Assembly: GCA_965240325.2 (NCBI GenBank)
Contig: OZ251252.1
Location: forward strand, 496,001 to 560,000
Origin: Rebecca billardiae RCC1528
Taxonomy: Eukaryota; Haptophyta
Direction of reading: 5' to 3'
DNA length: 64,000 nt
Part shown: positions 32,766-46,900 of the stretch, one piece after another
How positions within the stretch are numbered: the first letter of the stretch is position 1
Layout: the number at the start of each line of letters is the position of its first letter
The notes under the pieces: model-generated
Seen by the model: only the letters and a program-made list of their open reading frames with translations
The model's database searches: none
What the model was told of the DNA's origin: nothing
Program-made: the position numbers and the translations under genes

Positions 32766-35700
32766 CGAGCCCGCCGCCGAGCCCGCCGCCGAGCCCGCCG
32801 CCCAGCCCACCGCCGCCGAGCCCGCCGCCGAGCCCGCCGCCGAGCCCGCCGCCGAGCCCGCCGCCGAGCCCGCCGCCGAGCCCGCCGCCGAGCCCGCCGC
32901 CGTCACCACCGCCCAGCCCACCGCCGCCGAGCCCGCCGCCGAGCCCACCGCCGAGCCCGCCGCCGAGCCCACCTCCGCCGAGCCCGCCGCCGAGCCCGCC
33001 GCCGAGCCCGCCGCCCAGCCCGCCGCCCAGCCCGCCGCCCAGCCCGCCGCCGAGCCCACCGCCGCCGCCGAGCCCGCCGCCGAGCCCGCCACCGAGCCCG
33101 CCGCCGAGCCCGCCGCCCAGCCCACCGCCGCCCAGCCCGCCGCCGAGCCCGCCGCCGAGCCCGCCGCCGAGCCCGCCGCCGAGCCCGCCGCCGAGCCCGC
33201 CGCCGAGCCCGCCGCCGTCACCACCGCCCAGCCCACCGCCGCCGAGCCCGCCGCCGAGCCCGCCGCCGAGCCCGCCGCCGAGCCCGCCGCCCAGCCCACC
33301 GCCGCCGAGCCCGCCGCCGAGCCCGCCGCCGAGCCCGCCGCCGAGCCCGCCGCCGAGCCCGCCGCCGAGCCCGCCGCCGAGCCCGCCGCCGTCACCACCG
33401 CCCAGCCCACCGCCGCCGAGCCCGCCGCCGAGCCCACCGCCCAGCCCGCCGCCGAGCCCGCCGCCCAGCCCGCCGCCGAGTCCACCGCCGAGCCCGCCGC
33501 CGTCACCACCGCCCAGCCCACCGCCGCCGAGCCCGCCGCCGAGCCCGCCGCCGAGCCCGCCGCCGAGCCCACCGCCGCCGAGCCCGCCGCCCAGCCCGCC
33601 GCCGAGCCCTCCGCCCAGCCCTCCGCCGAGCCCGCCGCCGAGCCCGCCGCCGAGCCCGCCCCCATCGCCGCCGCCGTCGCCACCGCCCAGTCCGCCGCCG
33701 TCGCCACCGCCCAGCCCACCGCCCTCGCCACCGCCGAGCCCGCCGCCCTCGCCGCCTCCAAGCCCACCCCCCAGCCCACCGCCGTCACCGCCGCCGTCGC
33801 CGCCGCCGAGCCCGCCGCCATCACCGCCGCCGAGCCCGCCGCCGAGCCCGCCGCCGAGCCCGCCGCCCTCGCCACCACCGTCGCCGCCACCGAGCCCGCC
33901 GCCGTCGCCGCCGCCGTCGCCGCCGCCGTCGCCGCCACCGTCGCCGCCGCCGTCGCCGCCACCGTCGCCGCCGCCGAGCCCACCGCCGAGCCCGCCGCCG
34001 AGCCCGCCGCCGAGCCCGCCGCCGAGCCCGCCGCCTTCGCCGCCACCGTCGCCGCCTCCGAGCCCGCCACCGTCGCCGCCGCCGTCGCCCCCACCGTCGC
34101 CGCCGCCGTCGCCACCGCCATCGCCGCCGCCGTCCCCGCCGCCAAGCCCACCGCCATCGCCGCCGCCGAGCCCGCCGCCGAGCCCGCCGCCGAGCCCGCC
34201 GCCTTCGCCGCCACCGTCACCGCCACCGAGCCCGCCGCCGTCGCCGCCGCCGTCGCCGCCGCCGTCGCCGCCGCCGTCGCCGCCGCCGTCGCCACCGCCG
34301 TCGCCGCCACCGAGCCCACCGCCATCGCCGCCGCCGAGCCCGCCGCCATCCCCTCCGCCGTCGCCGCCACCCAGCCCGCCGCCCAGCCCACCGCCCAGCC
34401 CGCCGCCCAGCCCACCGCCCAGCCCGCCACCGTCGCCGCCGCCTTCGCCACCACCATCGCCGCCACCGAGCCCGCCGCCAAGCCCGCCGCCGAGCCCGCC
34501 GCCGTCGCCGCCGCCCTCACCGCCACCAAGCCCGCCGCCCTCACCACCCCCGTCGCCACCGCCCAGTCCGCCGCCCTCGCCACCACCGAGCCCGCCGCCA
34601 AGCCCGCCGCCCAGCCCACCGCCGTCACCGCCCCCGTCGCCGCCGCCGAGCCCGCCGCCGTCGCCACCGCCCTCGCCACCACCTTCGCCGCCGCCGTCGC
34701 CGCCGCCGTCGCCGCCGCCGAGCCCACCCCCATCCCCGCCGCCGTCGCCCCCGCCGAGCCCGCCACCCTCGCCGCCTCCGAGCCCGCCACCGTCGCCGCC
34801 GCCATCGCCGCCACCGAGCCCACCGCCCAGCCCACCGCCGTCACCACCGCCATCACCGCCGCCGAGCCCGCCGCCGTCGCCGCCGCCGAGCCCGCCGCCG
34901 AGCCCGCCGCCGTCGCCGCCGCCATCGCCACCACCATCGCCCCCGCCCAGCCCACCGCCGTCGCCACCGCCCAGCCCGCCACCATCGCCCCCGCCGAGCC
35001 CGCCGCCGAGCCCTCCGCCCTCGCCGCCTCCGAGCCCGCCACCGTCGCCGCCGCCGTCGCCGCCGCCGAGCCCACCGCCCTCGCCGCCGCCGAGCCCGCC
35101 GCCGTCGCCGCCGCCGAGCCCGCCGCCGTCGCCGCCGCCGAGCCCGCCGCCCTCGCCGCCGCCGAGCCCGCCGCCGAGCCCGCCGCCGAGCCCACCGCCG
35201 AGCCCGCCGCCGTCGCCGCCGCCGTCGCCGCCGCCGAGCCCGCCGCCGTCGCCGCCTCCGTCGCCGCCACCCAGCCCGCCGCCGTCGCCGCCGCCGTCGC
35301 CGCCGCCGAGCCCACCTCCCAGCCCGCCGCCGTCGCCGCCGCCGTCGCCACCGCCATCGCCGCCACCGAGCCCGCCGCCGTCGCCGCCGCCAAGCCCGCC
35401 GCCCAGCCCGCCGCCGAGCCCGCCGCCGAGCCCGCCGCCGTCGCCGCCGCCGTCGCCGCCGCCGTCGCCGCCGCCGTCGCCGCCGCCGTCGCCGCCACCC
35501 AGCCCGCCGCCGTCGCCGCCGCCGTCGCCGCCGCCGTCGCCGCCGCCCAGCCCGCCGCCGTCGCCGCCGCCGTCGCCGCCGCCGAGCCCACCTCCCAGCC
35601 CGCCGCCGTCGCCGCCGCCGTCACCACCGCCATCGCCGCCACCGAGCCCGCCGCCGTCGCCGCCGCCAAGCCCGCCGCCCAGCCCGCCGCCGAGCCCGCC

Positions 35701-38236
35701 GCCGAGCCCGCCGCCGTCGCCGCCGCCGTCGCCGCCACCGAGCCCGCCGCCGTCGCCGCCGCCGTCGCCGCCACCGAGCCCGCCGCCGTCGCCGCCGCCG
35801 TCGCCGCCGCCGTCGCCGCCGCCCAGCCCGCCGCCGTCGCCGCCGCCGTCGCCGCCGCCGAGCCCACCTCCCAGCCCGCCGCCGTCGCCGCCGCCGTCGC
35901 CGCCGCCCTCACCGCCACCGAGCCCGCCGCCGTCGCCGCCGCCGTCGCCGCCGCCCAGCCCGCCGCCGTCGCCACCGCCGTCCCCTCCGCCCAGCCCGCC
36001 GCCGTCGCCACCGCCAAGTCCGCCGCCATCGCCGCCGCCGTCGCCGCCACCGAGCCCACCTCCCAGCCCGCCGCCGCCGAGCCCGCCGCCGTCGCCGCCG
36101 CCGTCGCCGCCGCCGTCGCCACCGCCGTCGCCGCCGCCGAGCCCACCTCCATCCCCGCCGCCGTCGCCCCCGCCATCGCCGCCGCCCCGCCCGCCGCCGT
36201 CACCACCGCCGTCACCGCCTCCGCCGAGCCCGCCACCCTCGCCGCCTCCGAGCCCGCCGCCTTTGCCACCATCGCCGCCGCCGCCGAGCCCTGGCCCGAC
36301 CCACCCCTCGCCGCCGCCGGTGCCGCCGTCGCCGTCGCCGGACCTGACGGTCGAGGACTACGTCGAGCTGCGGCTCAACCTGACCGGCCTGGACGCGGAC
36401 GTTGTGACGGCGCAGCTGCTCGCCAACATTGCGGAGGAGGCGGGCGTGGACGTCTCGCGGCTCTCGATCGAGAGGATCGACCCGCTCGGCGACGGCGCGT
36501 CGCTAGTCGTCGTGAAGTCGACGACCGACCCGGCCGCTGGCGAGAGGCTCACCGACCTCTCCTCGCTGCTCCAGCCGGAGCCGCCGGCGCTCGCGCCGCT
36601 GGACGCGCTGAGCGCAGAGCTCGGGTACACGCTGGTGGACGTGAGATGGCACATGCCGCCGTCCTCGCCGCCCGCGCCGCCCGCGCCGCCCTCGCCGCCC
36701 TCGCCGCCCCCCAACCTCGACACCGAGGAGTACCTCGGCCTGCACCTGAACATGACCGCGGATCAGCTCGTGGGCTCGACCGAGTCCGCGCTGCTCGGCG
36801 CGCTCGCCTCTGAGCTGGGCGTCGACGCGTCTCGGCTCTCGTTCGAGTCGGTGGCCGACCAGGGCGACGGCACGACCCAGCTCGTCATCAAGCTGAAGAC
36901 CGAAGAGTCTTCCGGCGAGTCGAAGGTGGACCCGACATCTCAACTCACACCCAACAATGGGCCGGGCACGCCAGCGTCGCTCGCGGATCTCTCGTTGCGG
37001 CTGGGCGTGCCGGTGGCCGAGCCGCCGTACAACCACGTGCCGCCCTCGCCACCGCCCGCGCCGCCGTCGCCGCCGTCGCCGCCCTCGCCGCCGCCCGACC
37101 ACGCCAACGAGGAGTACGTTGCGCTCGAGCTGGCTCTGACGCCGGCGCAGCTCGAGGCTGCGAGTGACGCCCTACTTGGCTCGCTGGCGTCCGAGCTGGG
37201 CGTCGACGTGTCTCGGCTCTCGTTCGAGTCGGTGGCCGACCAGGGCGACGGCACGACCCAGCTCGTCATCAAGCTGAAGACCGAAGAGTCTTCCGGCGAG
37301 TCGAAGGTGGACCCGACATCTCAACTCACACCCAACAATGGGCCGGGCACGCCGACGTCGCTCGCCGATCTCTCTGAGAGGCTGGGCGTGCCGGTGGCCG
37401 AGCCGCCGTACAACCACGTGCCGCCCTCACCACCGCCCGCGCCGCCATCGCCACCGCCGCCCCCGTCGCCGCCCTCGCCGCCGCCTGACCTCGGCACCGA
37501 GGAGTATGTCGCACTCCGAGCGGCCGTTCCGTACGCCTACCTGCAGGGCCTCACGCCCGAGTCGCTGGCTTCCAGGATCAACGGCCTGCTCGGCAACCTC
37601 GCCCTCGAGCTGGGCATCGACGTGTCGAGGCTCTCGCTCGAGGCGATGCTGGACCAGGGCGACGGCACGACGAGTCTCGTGATCAAGCTCACCACGGACG
37701 AGTCGGCGGGCGAGTCGCAGGTGGACCCGGCCTCCCAGCTCACGCCGAACAGCGGGCCGGGCACGCCAGCGTCGCTCACTGACCTGTCGGAGCGCCTGGG
37801 CCTGCCGATGGCCGAGCCGCCGTACAACCACGTGCCACCCTCGCCGCCGCCCGCGCCGCCCTCGCCGCCATCACCTCCCTCTCCTCCCGCGCCGCCGCCC
37901 GACCACGTCAACGAGGAGTACCTCGCGCTCGAGCTTTCGCTCACGCCCGCGCAGCTCGAGGCCGTGCAGGAGGCGCTGCTGGGCTCGCTCGCGGCCGAGC
38001 TCGGCATCGACGCGTCTCGGCTCTCGTTTGAGGCGGTGACCGACCAGGGCGACGGCACGACCAAGCTGGTGGTCCACGTCAAGACCAACCTGGGCGAGTC
38101 GAAGCCAAATGCGACGGCCCAGCTCACGCCGAACAACGGGCCGGGCACACCATCGTCGCTTGCAGATCTCTCGGAGCGGCTGGGCGTGCCGGTGGCCGAG
38201 CCGCCGTACAACCACGTGCCGCCCTCGCCGCCGCCA

Positions 38237-38268
<32 letters not shown>

Positions 38269-39346
38269 GCCGCCAGACCACACCACCGAGGAGTTCCTCG
38301 CTCTCGAGCTGGCTCTGACGCCGGGTCAGCTCGAGGCCGCGCGCGAAGCGCTGCTGCGCGCTCTCGCGTCCGAATTGGGTGTCGGCGAGTCTCGGCTCTC
38401 GTTCGAGTCGGTGACCGACCAGGGCGACGGCACGACCAGGCTCGTCGTGAAGCTGGCGACCGACCCGTTTGCTGGCGAGTTGCAGGTCGACCCAAGTGGC
38501 CAGCTCACGCCGAACAACGGGCCAGGTACGCCGGCGTCGCTTGCGGATCTCTCGTCCAAGCTGGGCGTGCCGGTAGCGGAGTACCCGTACAACCACGTGC
38601 CGCCCTCGGCGCCGCCGTCCCCTTCGCCGCCGCCCAACCTCGAGCTGTATGGCTACGCTGCGCTGAGGGTCAACTCGACCGAATTTGCGTTGGACGAGTT
38701 CTCGATCGACTTCTTGGCGAGGGTGGCCGAGGCGCTCGGCGTGGACGTGGAGCGGCTGTCGGTGCACGCGACGAACGTGCTGAGCGACACGACCACGCGC
38801 GTCGTCGTCCGCATCCGCAACGATCCGTCGGTCGGCGACGCGCCGGTCGATGTCGTGCAGTCGCTGTCGCAGGAGGCTCCCCCGGTGGTTCCGCCGTTGG
38901 AGCAGCTCACCGACAAGCTCGGCGTGCCCGTGCTGGAGGTGCCGAAGGCCTTTGAGCCGCCTTCGCCGCCGCCCTCGCCACCGTCGCCGCCTCCGGACCT
39001 GACCGTGGAGGACTACGTCGAGCTGCGGCTCAACCTCACCACGTGGGAGGCGGCCGCGGCGGCGGATGAGCTGCTGGCCGCGCTGGCGGAGGTGGCGGGC
39101 GTGGACCCGTCGCGCCTGTCGATCGAGCGGATCGAGCCGGTGGGCGACGACGACTCGTTGGTCGTGATCAAGTCGACGACCAACCCGGCCGCGGGCGAAA
39201 CGCAAACCGACCTCTCATCCTTGCTGCAGCAAGTCACGGAGCAGCCGCCGGCGCCGGCGCCTTTGGACGCGCTGAGCTCGGATCTGGGGTTCGCGCTGGT
39301 GAGCGTGCACAGGCATGTCCCACCGTCTTCCCCACCGTCGCCACCG

Positions 39347-39382
<36 letters not shown>

Positions 39383-42300
39383 CCCAACCTCGACACCGAG
39401 GAGTACCTTGGCCTGCACCTGAACATGACCGCGGATCAGCTCGTGGGCTCGACCGTCCCCTCCACTCTGCTTGCTGCCGTTGCGGCCGAGCTGGGCGTAG
39501 ACCCGTCGCGGCTCTCGTTCGAGGCGGTGACCGACCAGGGCGACGGCACGACCAAGCTCGTCGTGAAGCTGGCGACCGACCCGTCTGCTGGCGAGTCGCA
39601 GGTCGACCCGACCTCCCAGCTCACACCGAACAACGGGCCTGGCACGCCGTCGTCTCTCGCCGATCTCTCGGAGAGGCTGGGCGTGCCGTTGGTCGATGGG
39701 CCGTACAGCCACGTGCCGCCCTCACCGCCGCCCGCGCCGCCATCGCCGCCGTTGCCTCCGTCGCCGCCTCCTGATCTTGCCAACGAGGAGTACCTCGCGC
39801 TCGAGCTGTCGCTCAGCCCCGCTCAGCTCGAGGCCGCGCGGGAGGCGCTGCTGGGCGCGCTCGCGACGGAGCTGGGCGTCGACGTGTCTCGGCTCTCGTT
39901 CGAGGCGGTGGTTGACCGGGGCGATGGTACAACGAAGGTTGCGATCAAGCTCGCGACGAACCCGTCGGCCGGCGAGTCGAAGGTGGACCCGACCTCCCAG
40001 CTCACGCCGAACAGCGGGCCTGGCACGCCGGCGTCGCTCACCGATCTCTCTGAGAGGCTGGGCGTGCCGGTTGCCGAGCCACCGTACAACCACGTGCCGC
40101 CCTCGCCGCCGCCCTCACCGCCCTCGCCGCCCTCGCCACCGTCGCCGCCGCCTGACCCCGCCAACGAGGAATACTTAGCGCTCGAGCTGTCGCTCACGCC
40201 GGCGCAGCTCGAGGCTCAGGAGAAGGACCTGCTCGAGACGCTGGAGTCCGAGCTGGGCGTCGACGTGTCTCGGCTCTCGTTCGAGGCGGTGACCGACCAG
40301 GGCGACGGCACCACCAAGGTGGTAGTCAAAATCGTGACCGACCCGTCCGCTGGCGAGTTGCAGGTCGACCCAACTGGCCGGCTCACACCGAACAACGGGC
40401 CGGGCACGCCGACTTCGCTTGCGGATCTGTCGTCGCGGCTGGGCGTGCCGGTCGCGGAGCCCCCGTACAACCACGTGCCGCCTTCGCAGCCACCGTCCCC
40501 GCCCTCACCGCCATCCCCGCCTGCGCCGCCTTCGCCGCCCGCGCCGCCGCCCGACCACGCCAACGAGGAGTACCTCGCGCTCGAGCTCTCGCTCACGCCG
40601 GCGCAGCTCGAGGCTCAGCAGCAGGACCTGCTCGAGGCGCTCGCGACTGAGCTGGGCATAGCCGGGTCTCGGCTCTCGCTCGAGGCGGTGGCCGACCAGG
40701 GCGACGGCACGACCAGGCTCGTCGTGAAGCTGACGACCGACCCGTTTGCTGGCGAGTCGCAGGTGGACCCAACTCGCCAGCTCACACCGAACAATGGGCC
40801 GGGCACGCCGTCATCGCTCGCCGATCTTTCTGAGCGGCTGGGCGTGCCGGTGGCTGAGCCGCCGTACAACCACGCGCCGCCCTCACCACCGCCATCGCCG
40901 CCCGCGTCGCCGCCGTCCCCTTCGCCCCCGCCCAACCTCGAGCTCTACGAATACGCTGCGCTGATTGTCAACTCGACGGAAGCTGCTTTCGCCGAGCGGA
41001 CCGACGAGTTCCTCGCGAAGCTGGCCGCTACGCTGGGCGTCGACCCCGAGCGCCTCGACGTTCAGGCAGTCGAGGGGCTTAGCGACACGGCCACGCGCGT
41101 CGTCGTCCGCTTCCGCAACGACCCGTCGTCGGGCGATGCGCCGGTCGATGCCGTAGAAACGCTCTCGCAGGGCCCTTCGCCGACGCTCACGCCGGTGCAG
41201 AAGCTGACAGACACGCTCGGCGTGCCCGTGCTCGTTGTGCCGAAGGCGTTCGAGCCGCCCTCGCCGCCGCCCTCGATGCCGTCGCCGCCTCCAGACCTGA
41301 CCGTGGAGGACTACGTCGAGCTGCGGCTCGACCTGACCACGTGGGAGGCGGCAGCGGCGGCGGACGAGCTGCTGGCCGCGCTGGCGGAGGCGGCGGGCGT
41401 GGGCCCGTCGCGCCTGTCGATCGAGCGGATCGAGCCGGTGGGCGAGGACGACTCCTTGATCGTCATCAAGTCGACGACCAACCCTGCCGCAGGCGAGACG
41501 CTGACCGACCTCTCGTCCTTGCTGCAGCATATGGCAGGGCCGGAGCAGGCGCAGGCGCCTCTGGACGCGCTGAGCTCGACGCTCGGGTACACGCTCATCA
41601 GTGTGCATTCGCACATGCCGCCCTCTGCCCCTCCGGCCCCGCCGTCGCCGCCGTCGCCGCCCTCGCCGCCCTCGTCGCCGCCCGACCACGCCAACGAGGA
41701 GTACCTCGCGCTCGAGATCTCGCTCACGCCCGCGCAGCTCGAGGCTCAGCAGCAGGACCTGCTCGACTCGCTCGCGTCCGAGCTGGGCGTCGATGCGTCT
41801 CGGCTCTCGTTCGAGGCGGTGACCGACCAGGGCGACGGCACCGCCAAGGTGGTAGTCAAAATCGCGACGGACGAGTCGGCGGGCGAGTCGAAGGTCGACC
41901 CAAGTGGCCGGCTCACACCGAACAACGGGCCGGGTACGCCGTCGTCGCTGGCGGATCTGTCGTCGAGGCTTGGCGTGCCGGTGGCCGAGCCACCGTACAA
42001 CCACGTGCCGCCCTCGCCGCCGCCCTCGCCACCGTTTCCACCATTGCCACCGTCGCCGCCGCCCGACCACGCCAACGAGGAGTACCTCGCGCTAGAGCTC
42101 TCGCTCACGCCGGCGCAGCTCGAGGCCGCGCGCGATTCGCTGATCGGCGCGCTCACGTCCGAGCTGGGCGTCGATGCGTATCGGCTCTCGTTCGAGGCGG
42201 TGACCGACCAGGGCGACGGCACCACCAAGGTGGTAGTCAAAATCGCGACGGACGAGTCGGCGGGCGAGTCGAAGGTCGACCCAAGTGGCCGGCTCACACC

Positions 42301-43943
42301 GAACAACGGGCCGGGTACGCCGTCGTCGCTGGCCGATCTGTCGTCGAGGCTGGGCGTGCCGGTGGCCGAGCCGCCGTACAACCACGTGCCGCCCTCGCCG
42401 CCGCCCGCGCCGCCCTCGCCGCCGCGGCCGCCCGCGCCGCCGCCCGACCACGCCAATGAGGAGTACGTTGCGCTCCCAGTGGCCGTTCCGTACGCCTACC
42501 TGCAGGGCCTCACGCCCGAGTCGCTGGCTTCCAGGATCAACGGCCTGCTCGGCAACCTCGCCCTCGAGCTGGGCATCGACGTGTCGAGGCTCTCGCTCGA
42601 GGCGATGCTGGACCAGGGCGACGGCACGACGAGTCTCGTGATCAAGGTCACCACGGACGAGTCGGCGGGCGAGTCGCAGGTGGACCCGGCCTCCCAGCTC
42701 ACGCCGAACAGCGGGCCGGGCACGCCAGCGTCGCTCACTGACCTGTCGGAGCGCCTGGGCCTGCCGATGGCCGAGCCGCCGTACAACCACGTGCCACCCT
42801 CGCCGCCGCCCGCGCCGCCCTCGCCGCCATCACCTCCCTCTCCTCCCGCGCCGCCTCCTGATCTTGCCAACGAGGAGTACCTCGCGCTCGAGCTGTCGCT
42901 CAGCCCCGCTCAGCTCGAGGCCGCGCGGGAGGCGCTGCTGGGCGCGCTCGCGACGGAGCTGGGCGTCGACGTGTCTCGGCTCTCGTTCGAGGCGGTGGTT
43001 GACCGGGGCGATGGTACAACGAAGGTTGCGATCAAGCTCGCGACGAACCCGTCGGCCGGCGAGTCGAAGGTGGACCCGACCTCCCAGCTCACGCCGAACA
43101 GCGGGCCTGGCACGCCGGCGTCGCTCACCGATCTCTCGGAGCGGCTGGGCGTGCCGGTTGCGGACCTGCCACACAGCCACGTGCCGCCTTCGTCCCCGCC
43201 TACGCCGCCCTCGCCGCCCGCCTCGCCGCCGTATCCTGCGCCGCCTCCCAACCTCGAGCTGTACGAGTTTGCTGCTGTGACGATCGACTCGAATGAGCTC
43301 GACTTCGAGGACTTCTCGGTCAACTTCATCGCGGAGGTGGCTGCGGCTCTGGGTGTCGATCCCGAGCGCCTCGACGTGCACGCCGTCGAGGAGCTAAGCG
43401 GCACGAAGACGCGCGTCGTCATCCGTATTCGCACAGATTCGTCGGCTGGCGAGTCGCCAGTGGACGTGGTCGGGACGCTGTCGCAGGAACCGCCCACGCC
43501 GGCGCAGAGGTTGAGTGACGTGCTGGGCGTGCCCGTGCTCGACGTGCCGGACGCGTTCGAGCCGCCCTCGCCTCCGCCCGCAGCGCCGTCGCCGCCGCCC
43601 GACTTCCGCGTGGAGGACTACGTCGAGGTCCGACTCGACCTCACCCCGGCAGAGGCGGCCGCGGCGGCGGACGAGCTGCTGGCCGCGCTGGCGGAGGCGG
43701 CGGGCGTGGACCCGTCGCGCCTCTCGATCGAGCGGATCGAGCCGGTGGGCGAGGACGACGCCCTGGTCGTCATCAAGTCGACTGCCAACCCGGCCGCAGG
43801 CGAGACGCTGACCGACCTCTCGTCCATGCTGCAGCAGCTGTCCGCGCAGCCGCAACCGCCCGCGCCGCTGGACGCGCTGAGCTCGGAGCTGCCGTACACG
43901 CTGATCGACGTGCAGTGGCACATGCCGCCGTCCTCGCCGCCCG

Positions 43944-43987
<44 letters not shown>

Positions 43988-46900
43988 CCCAACCTCGACA
44001 CCGAGGAGTACCTTGGCCTGCACCTGAACATGACCGCGGATCAGCTCGTGGGCTCGACCGTCCCCTCCACTCTGCTTGCTGCCGTTGCGGCCGAGCTGGG
44101 CGTAGACCCGTCGCGGCTCTCGTTCGAGGCGGTGACCGACCAGGGCGACGGCACGACCAAGCTCGTCGTGAAGCTGGCGACCGACCCGTCTGCTGGCGAG
44201 TCGCAGGTCGACCCGACCTCCCAGCTCACACCGAACAACGGGCCTGGCACGCCGTCGTCTCTCGCCGATCTCTCGGAGAGGCTGGGCGTGCCGTTGGTCG
44301 ATGGGCCGTACAGCCACGTGCCGCCCTCACCGCCGCCCGCGCCGCCATCGCCGCCGTTGCCTCCGTCGCCGCCTCCTGATCTTGCCAACGAGGAGTACCT
44401 CGCGCTCGAGCTGTCGCTCAGCCCCGCTCAGCTCGAGGCCGCGCGGGAGGCGCTGCTGGGCGCGCTCGCGACGGAGCTGGGCGTCGACGTGTCTCGGCTC
44501 TCGTTCGAGGCGGTGGTTGACCGGGGCGATGGTACAACGAAGGTTGCGATCAAGCTCGCGACGAACCCGTCGGCCGGCGAGTCGAAGGTGGACCCGACCT
44601 CCCAGCTCACGCCGAACAGCGGGCCTGGCACGCCGGCGTCGCTCACCGATCTCTCTGAGAGGCTGGGCGTGCCGGTTGCCGAGCCACCGTACAACCACGT
44701 GCCGCCCTCGCCGCCGCCCGCGCCGCCTACGCCGCCCTCGCCGCCCTCGCCGCCCGCGCCGCCGCCCGACCACGCCAACGAGGAGTACCTCGCGCTAGAG
44801 CTGTGGCTCACGCCGGCGCAGCTCGAGGCCGCGCGGGAGGCGCTGCTGGGCGCGCTCGCGACGGAGCTGGGCGTCGACGTGTCTCGGCTCTCGTTCGAGG
44901 CGGTGGTTGACCGGGGCGATGGTACAACGAAGGTTGCGATCAAGCTCGCGACGAACCCGTCGGCCGGCGAGTCGAAGGTGGACCCGACCTCCCAGCTCAC
45001 GCCGAACAGCGGGCCGGGCACGCCGTCATCGCTCACCGATCTCTCTGAGCGGCTGGGCGTGCCGGTGGCCGAGCCGCCGTACAACCACGTGCCGCCCTCG
45101 CCGCCGCCCGCGCCGCCCTCGCCGCCCTCGCCGCCCGCGCCGCCGCCCGACCACGTCAGTGAGGAGTACCTCGCGCTCGAGATCTCGCTCACGCCTGCGC
45201 AGCTCGAGGCTGCGAGTGACGCCCTACTTGGCTCGCTGGCGGCCGAGCTGGGCGTCGACGTGTCTCGGCTCTCGTTTGAGGCGGTGACCGACCAGGGCGA
45301 CGGCACCACCAAGCTGGTGGTCAAAGTGAAGACCAACCTGGGCGAGTCGAAGCCAAATGCGACGGCCCAGCTCACGCCGAGGAGCGGGCCGGGCACGCCG
45401 GCATCGCTCACCGACCTCTCTGAGCGGCTGGGCGTGCCGGTGGCGGAGCGGCCGTACAACCACGTGCCGCCCTCGCCACCGCCAGCGCCGCCCTCGCCGC
45501 CCGCTCCGCCGCCCTTACCCTCGCCTCCACCCAACCTCGAGCTGTACGACTTCGCTGCCGTGCGGGTCAACTCGACCGAGTTTGCGTTCGAGGAGTTCTC
45601 GATCGACTTCTTGGCGAAGGTGGCCGAGGCGCTCGGCGTGGACGCGGAGCGGCTGTCGGTGCACGCGACGAACGTGCTGAGCGACACGACGACGCGCGTG
45701 GTGATCCGCATCCGCAACGATCCGTCGGTCGGCGATGCGCCGGTGGACGTTGTGGGGACGCTCTCGCAGGCCGCGCCGCCGGTGCTCTCGCCCGTGCAGA
45801 AGCTGAGCGACGCGCTGGGTGTACCCGTGCTCGTTGTGCCGGACGCGTTCGAGCCGCCCTCGTCGCCGCCCTCGCCTCCGTCGCCGCCTCCGGACCTGAC
45901 CGTGGAGGACTACGTCGAGCTGCGGCTCAACCTCACCACGTGGGAGGCGGCCGCGGTGGCGGACGAGCTGCTGGCCGCGCTGGCGGAGGCGGCGGGCGTG
46001 GACCCGTCGCGCCTCTCGATCGAGCGGATCGAGCCGGTGGGCGAGGACGACTCCTTGGTCGTGATCAAGTCGACGACCAATCCGGCCGCAGGCGAGACGC
46101 TGACCGACCTCTCCACGCTCCTGCAGCAGGTTGCAGGCGCAGTCCAGACGCCGGCGCCTCTGGACTCGCTGAGCTCGACGCTCGGGTACACGCTCATCAG
46201 TGTGCACTCGCACATGCCGCCCTCTGCCCCTCCGGCCCCGCCGTCGCCGCCGTCGCCGCCCTCGCCGCCCTCGCCGCCGCCCGACCACGCCAACGAGGAG
46301 TACCTCGCGCTCGAGATCTCGCTCAGCCCCGCTCAGCTCGAGGCTCAGCAGCAGGACCTGCTCGACTCGCTCGCGTCCGAGCTGGGCGTCGATGCGTCTC
46401 GGCTCTCGTTCGAGTCGGTGACCGACCAGGGCGACGGCACGACCAAGCTCGTGGTCAAGCTCACCACCGACCCGTCGGGTGGGTCGCAGTTGGACCCGAC
46501 ATCTCAACTCACGCCGAACAATGGGCCGGGCACGCCGACATCGCTCGCCGATCTGTCGTCGAGGCTGGGCGTGCCGGTGGCCGAGCTGCCGTACAACCAC
46601 GTGCCGCCCTCGCCGCCGCCCTCGCCGCCCTCGCCGCCCTTGCCGCCCTCGACGCCGCCCGACCACGCCAATGAGGAGTACGTTGCGCTCGAGCTGGCTC
46701 TGACGCCGGTGCAGCTCGAGGCTGCGAGTGACGCCCTACTTGGCTCGCTCGCGGCCGAGCTGGGCGTCGACGTGTCTCGGCTCTCGTTCGAGTCGGTGAC
46801 CGACCAGGGCGATGGCACCACCAAGGTGGTGGTCAAGCTGGCGACCGACCCGTCGGGTGAGTCGCAGGTGGACCCAACAGGCCAGCTCACGCCGAACAAC

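Noticed and set aside
31992-36272. 1,426-codon minus-strand frame rich in Ala, Gly and Ser (and a similar 960-codon one at 28971-31853)
   Set aside because: Antisense of CCG/TCG/AGC triplets has no stop codons by composition alone; no motif or start context.
29175-36347. 2,390-codon plus-strand frame coding almost only Arg, Pro and His
   Set aside because: It is the +1 shift of the Pro-rich tract; the Ser-Pro frame has the signal peptide and continues into the modules.
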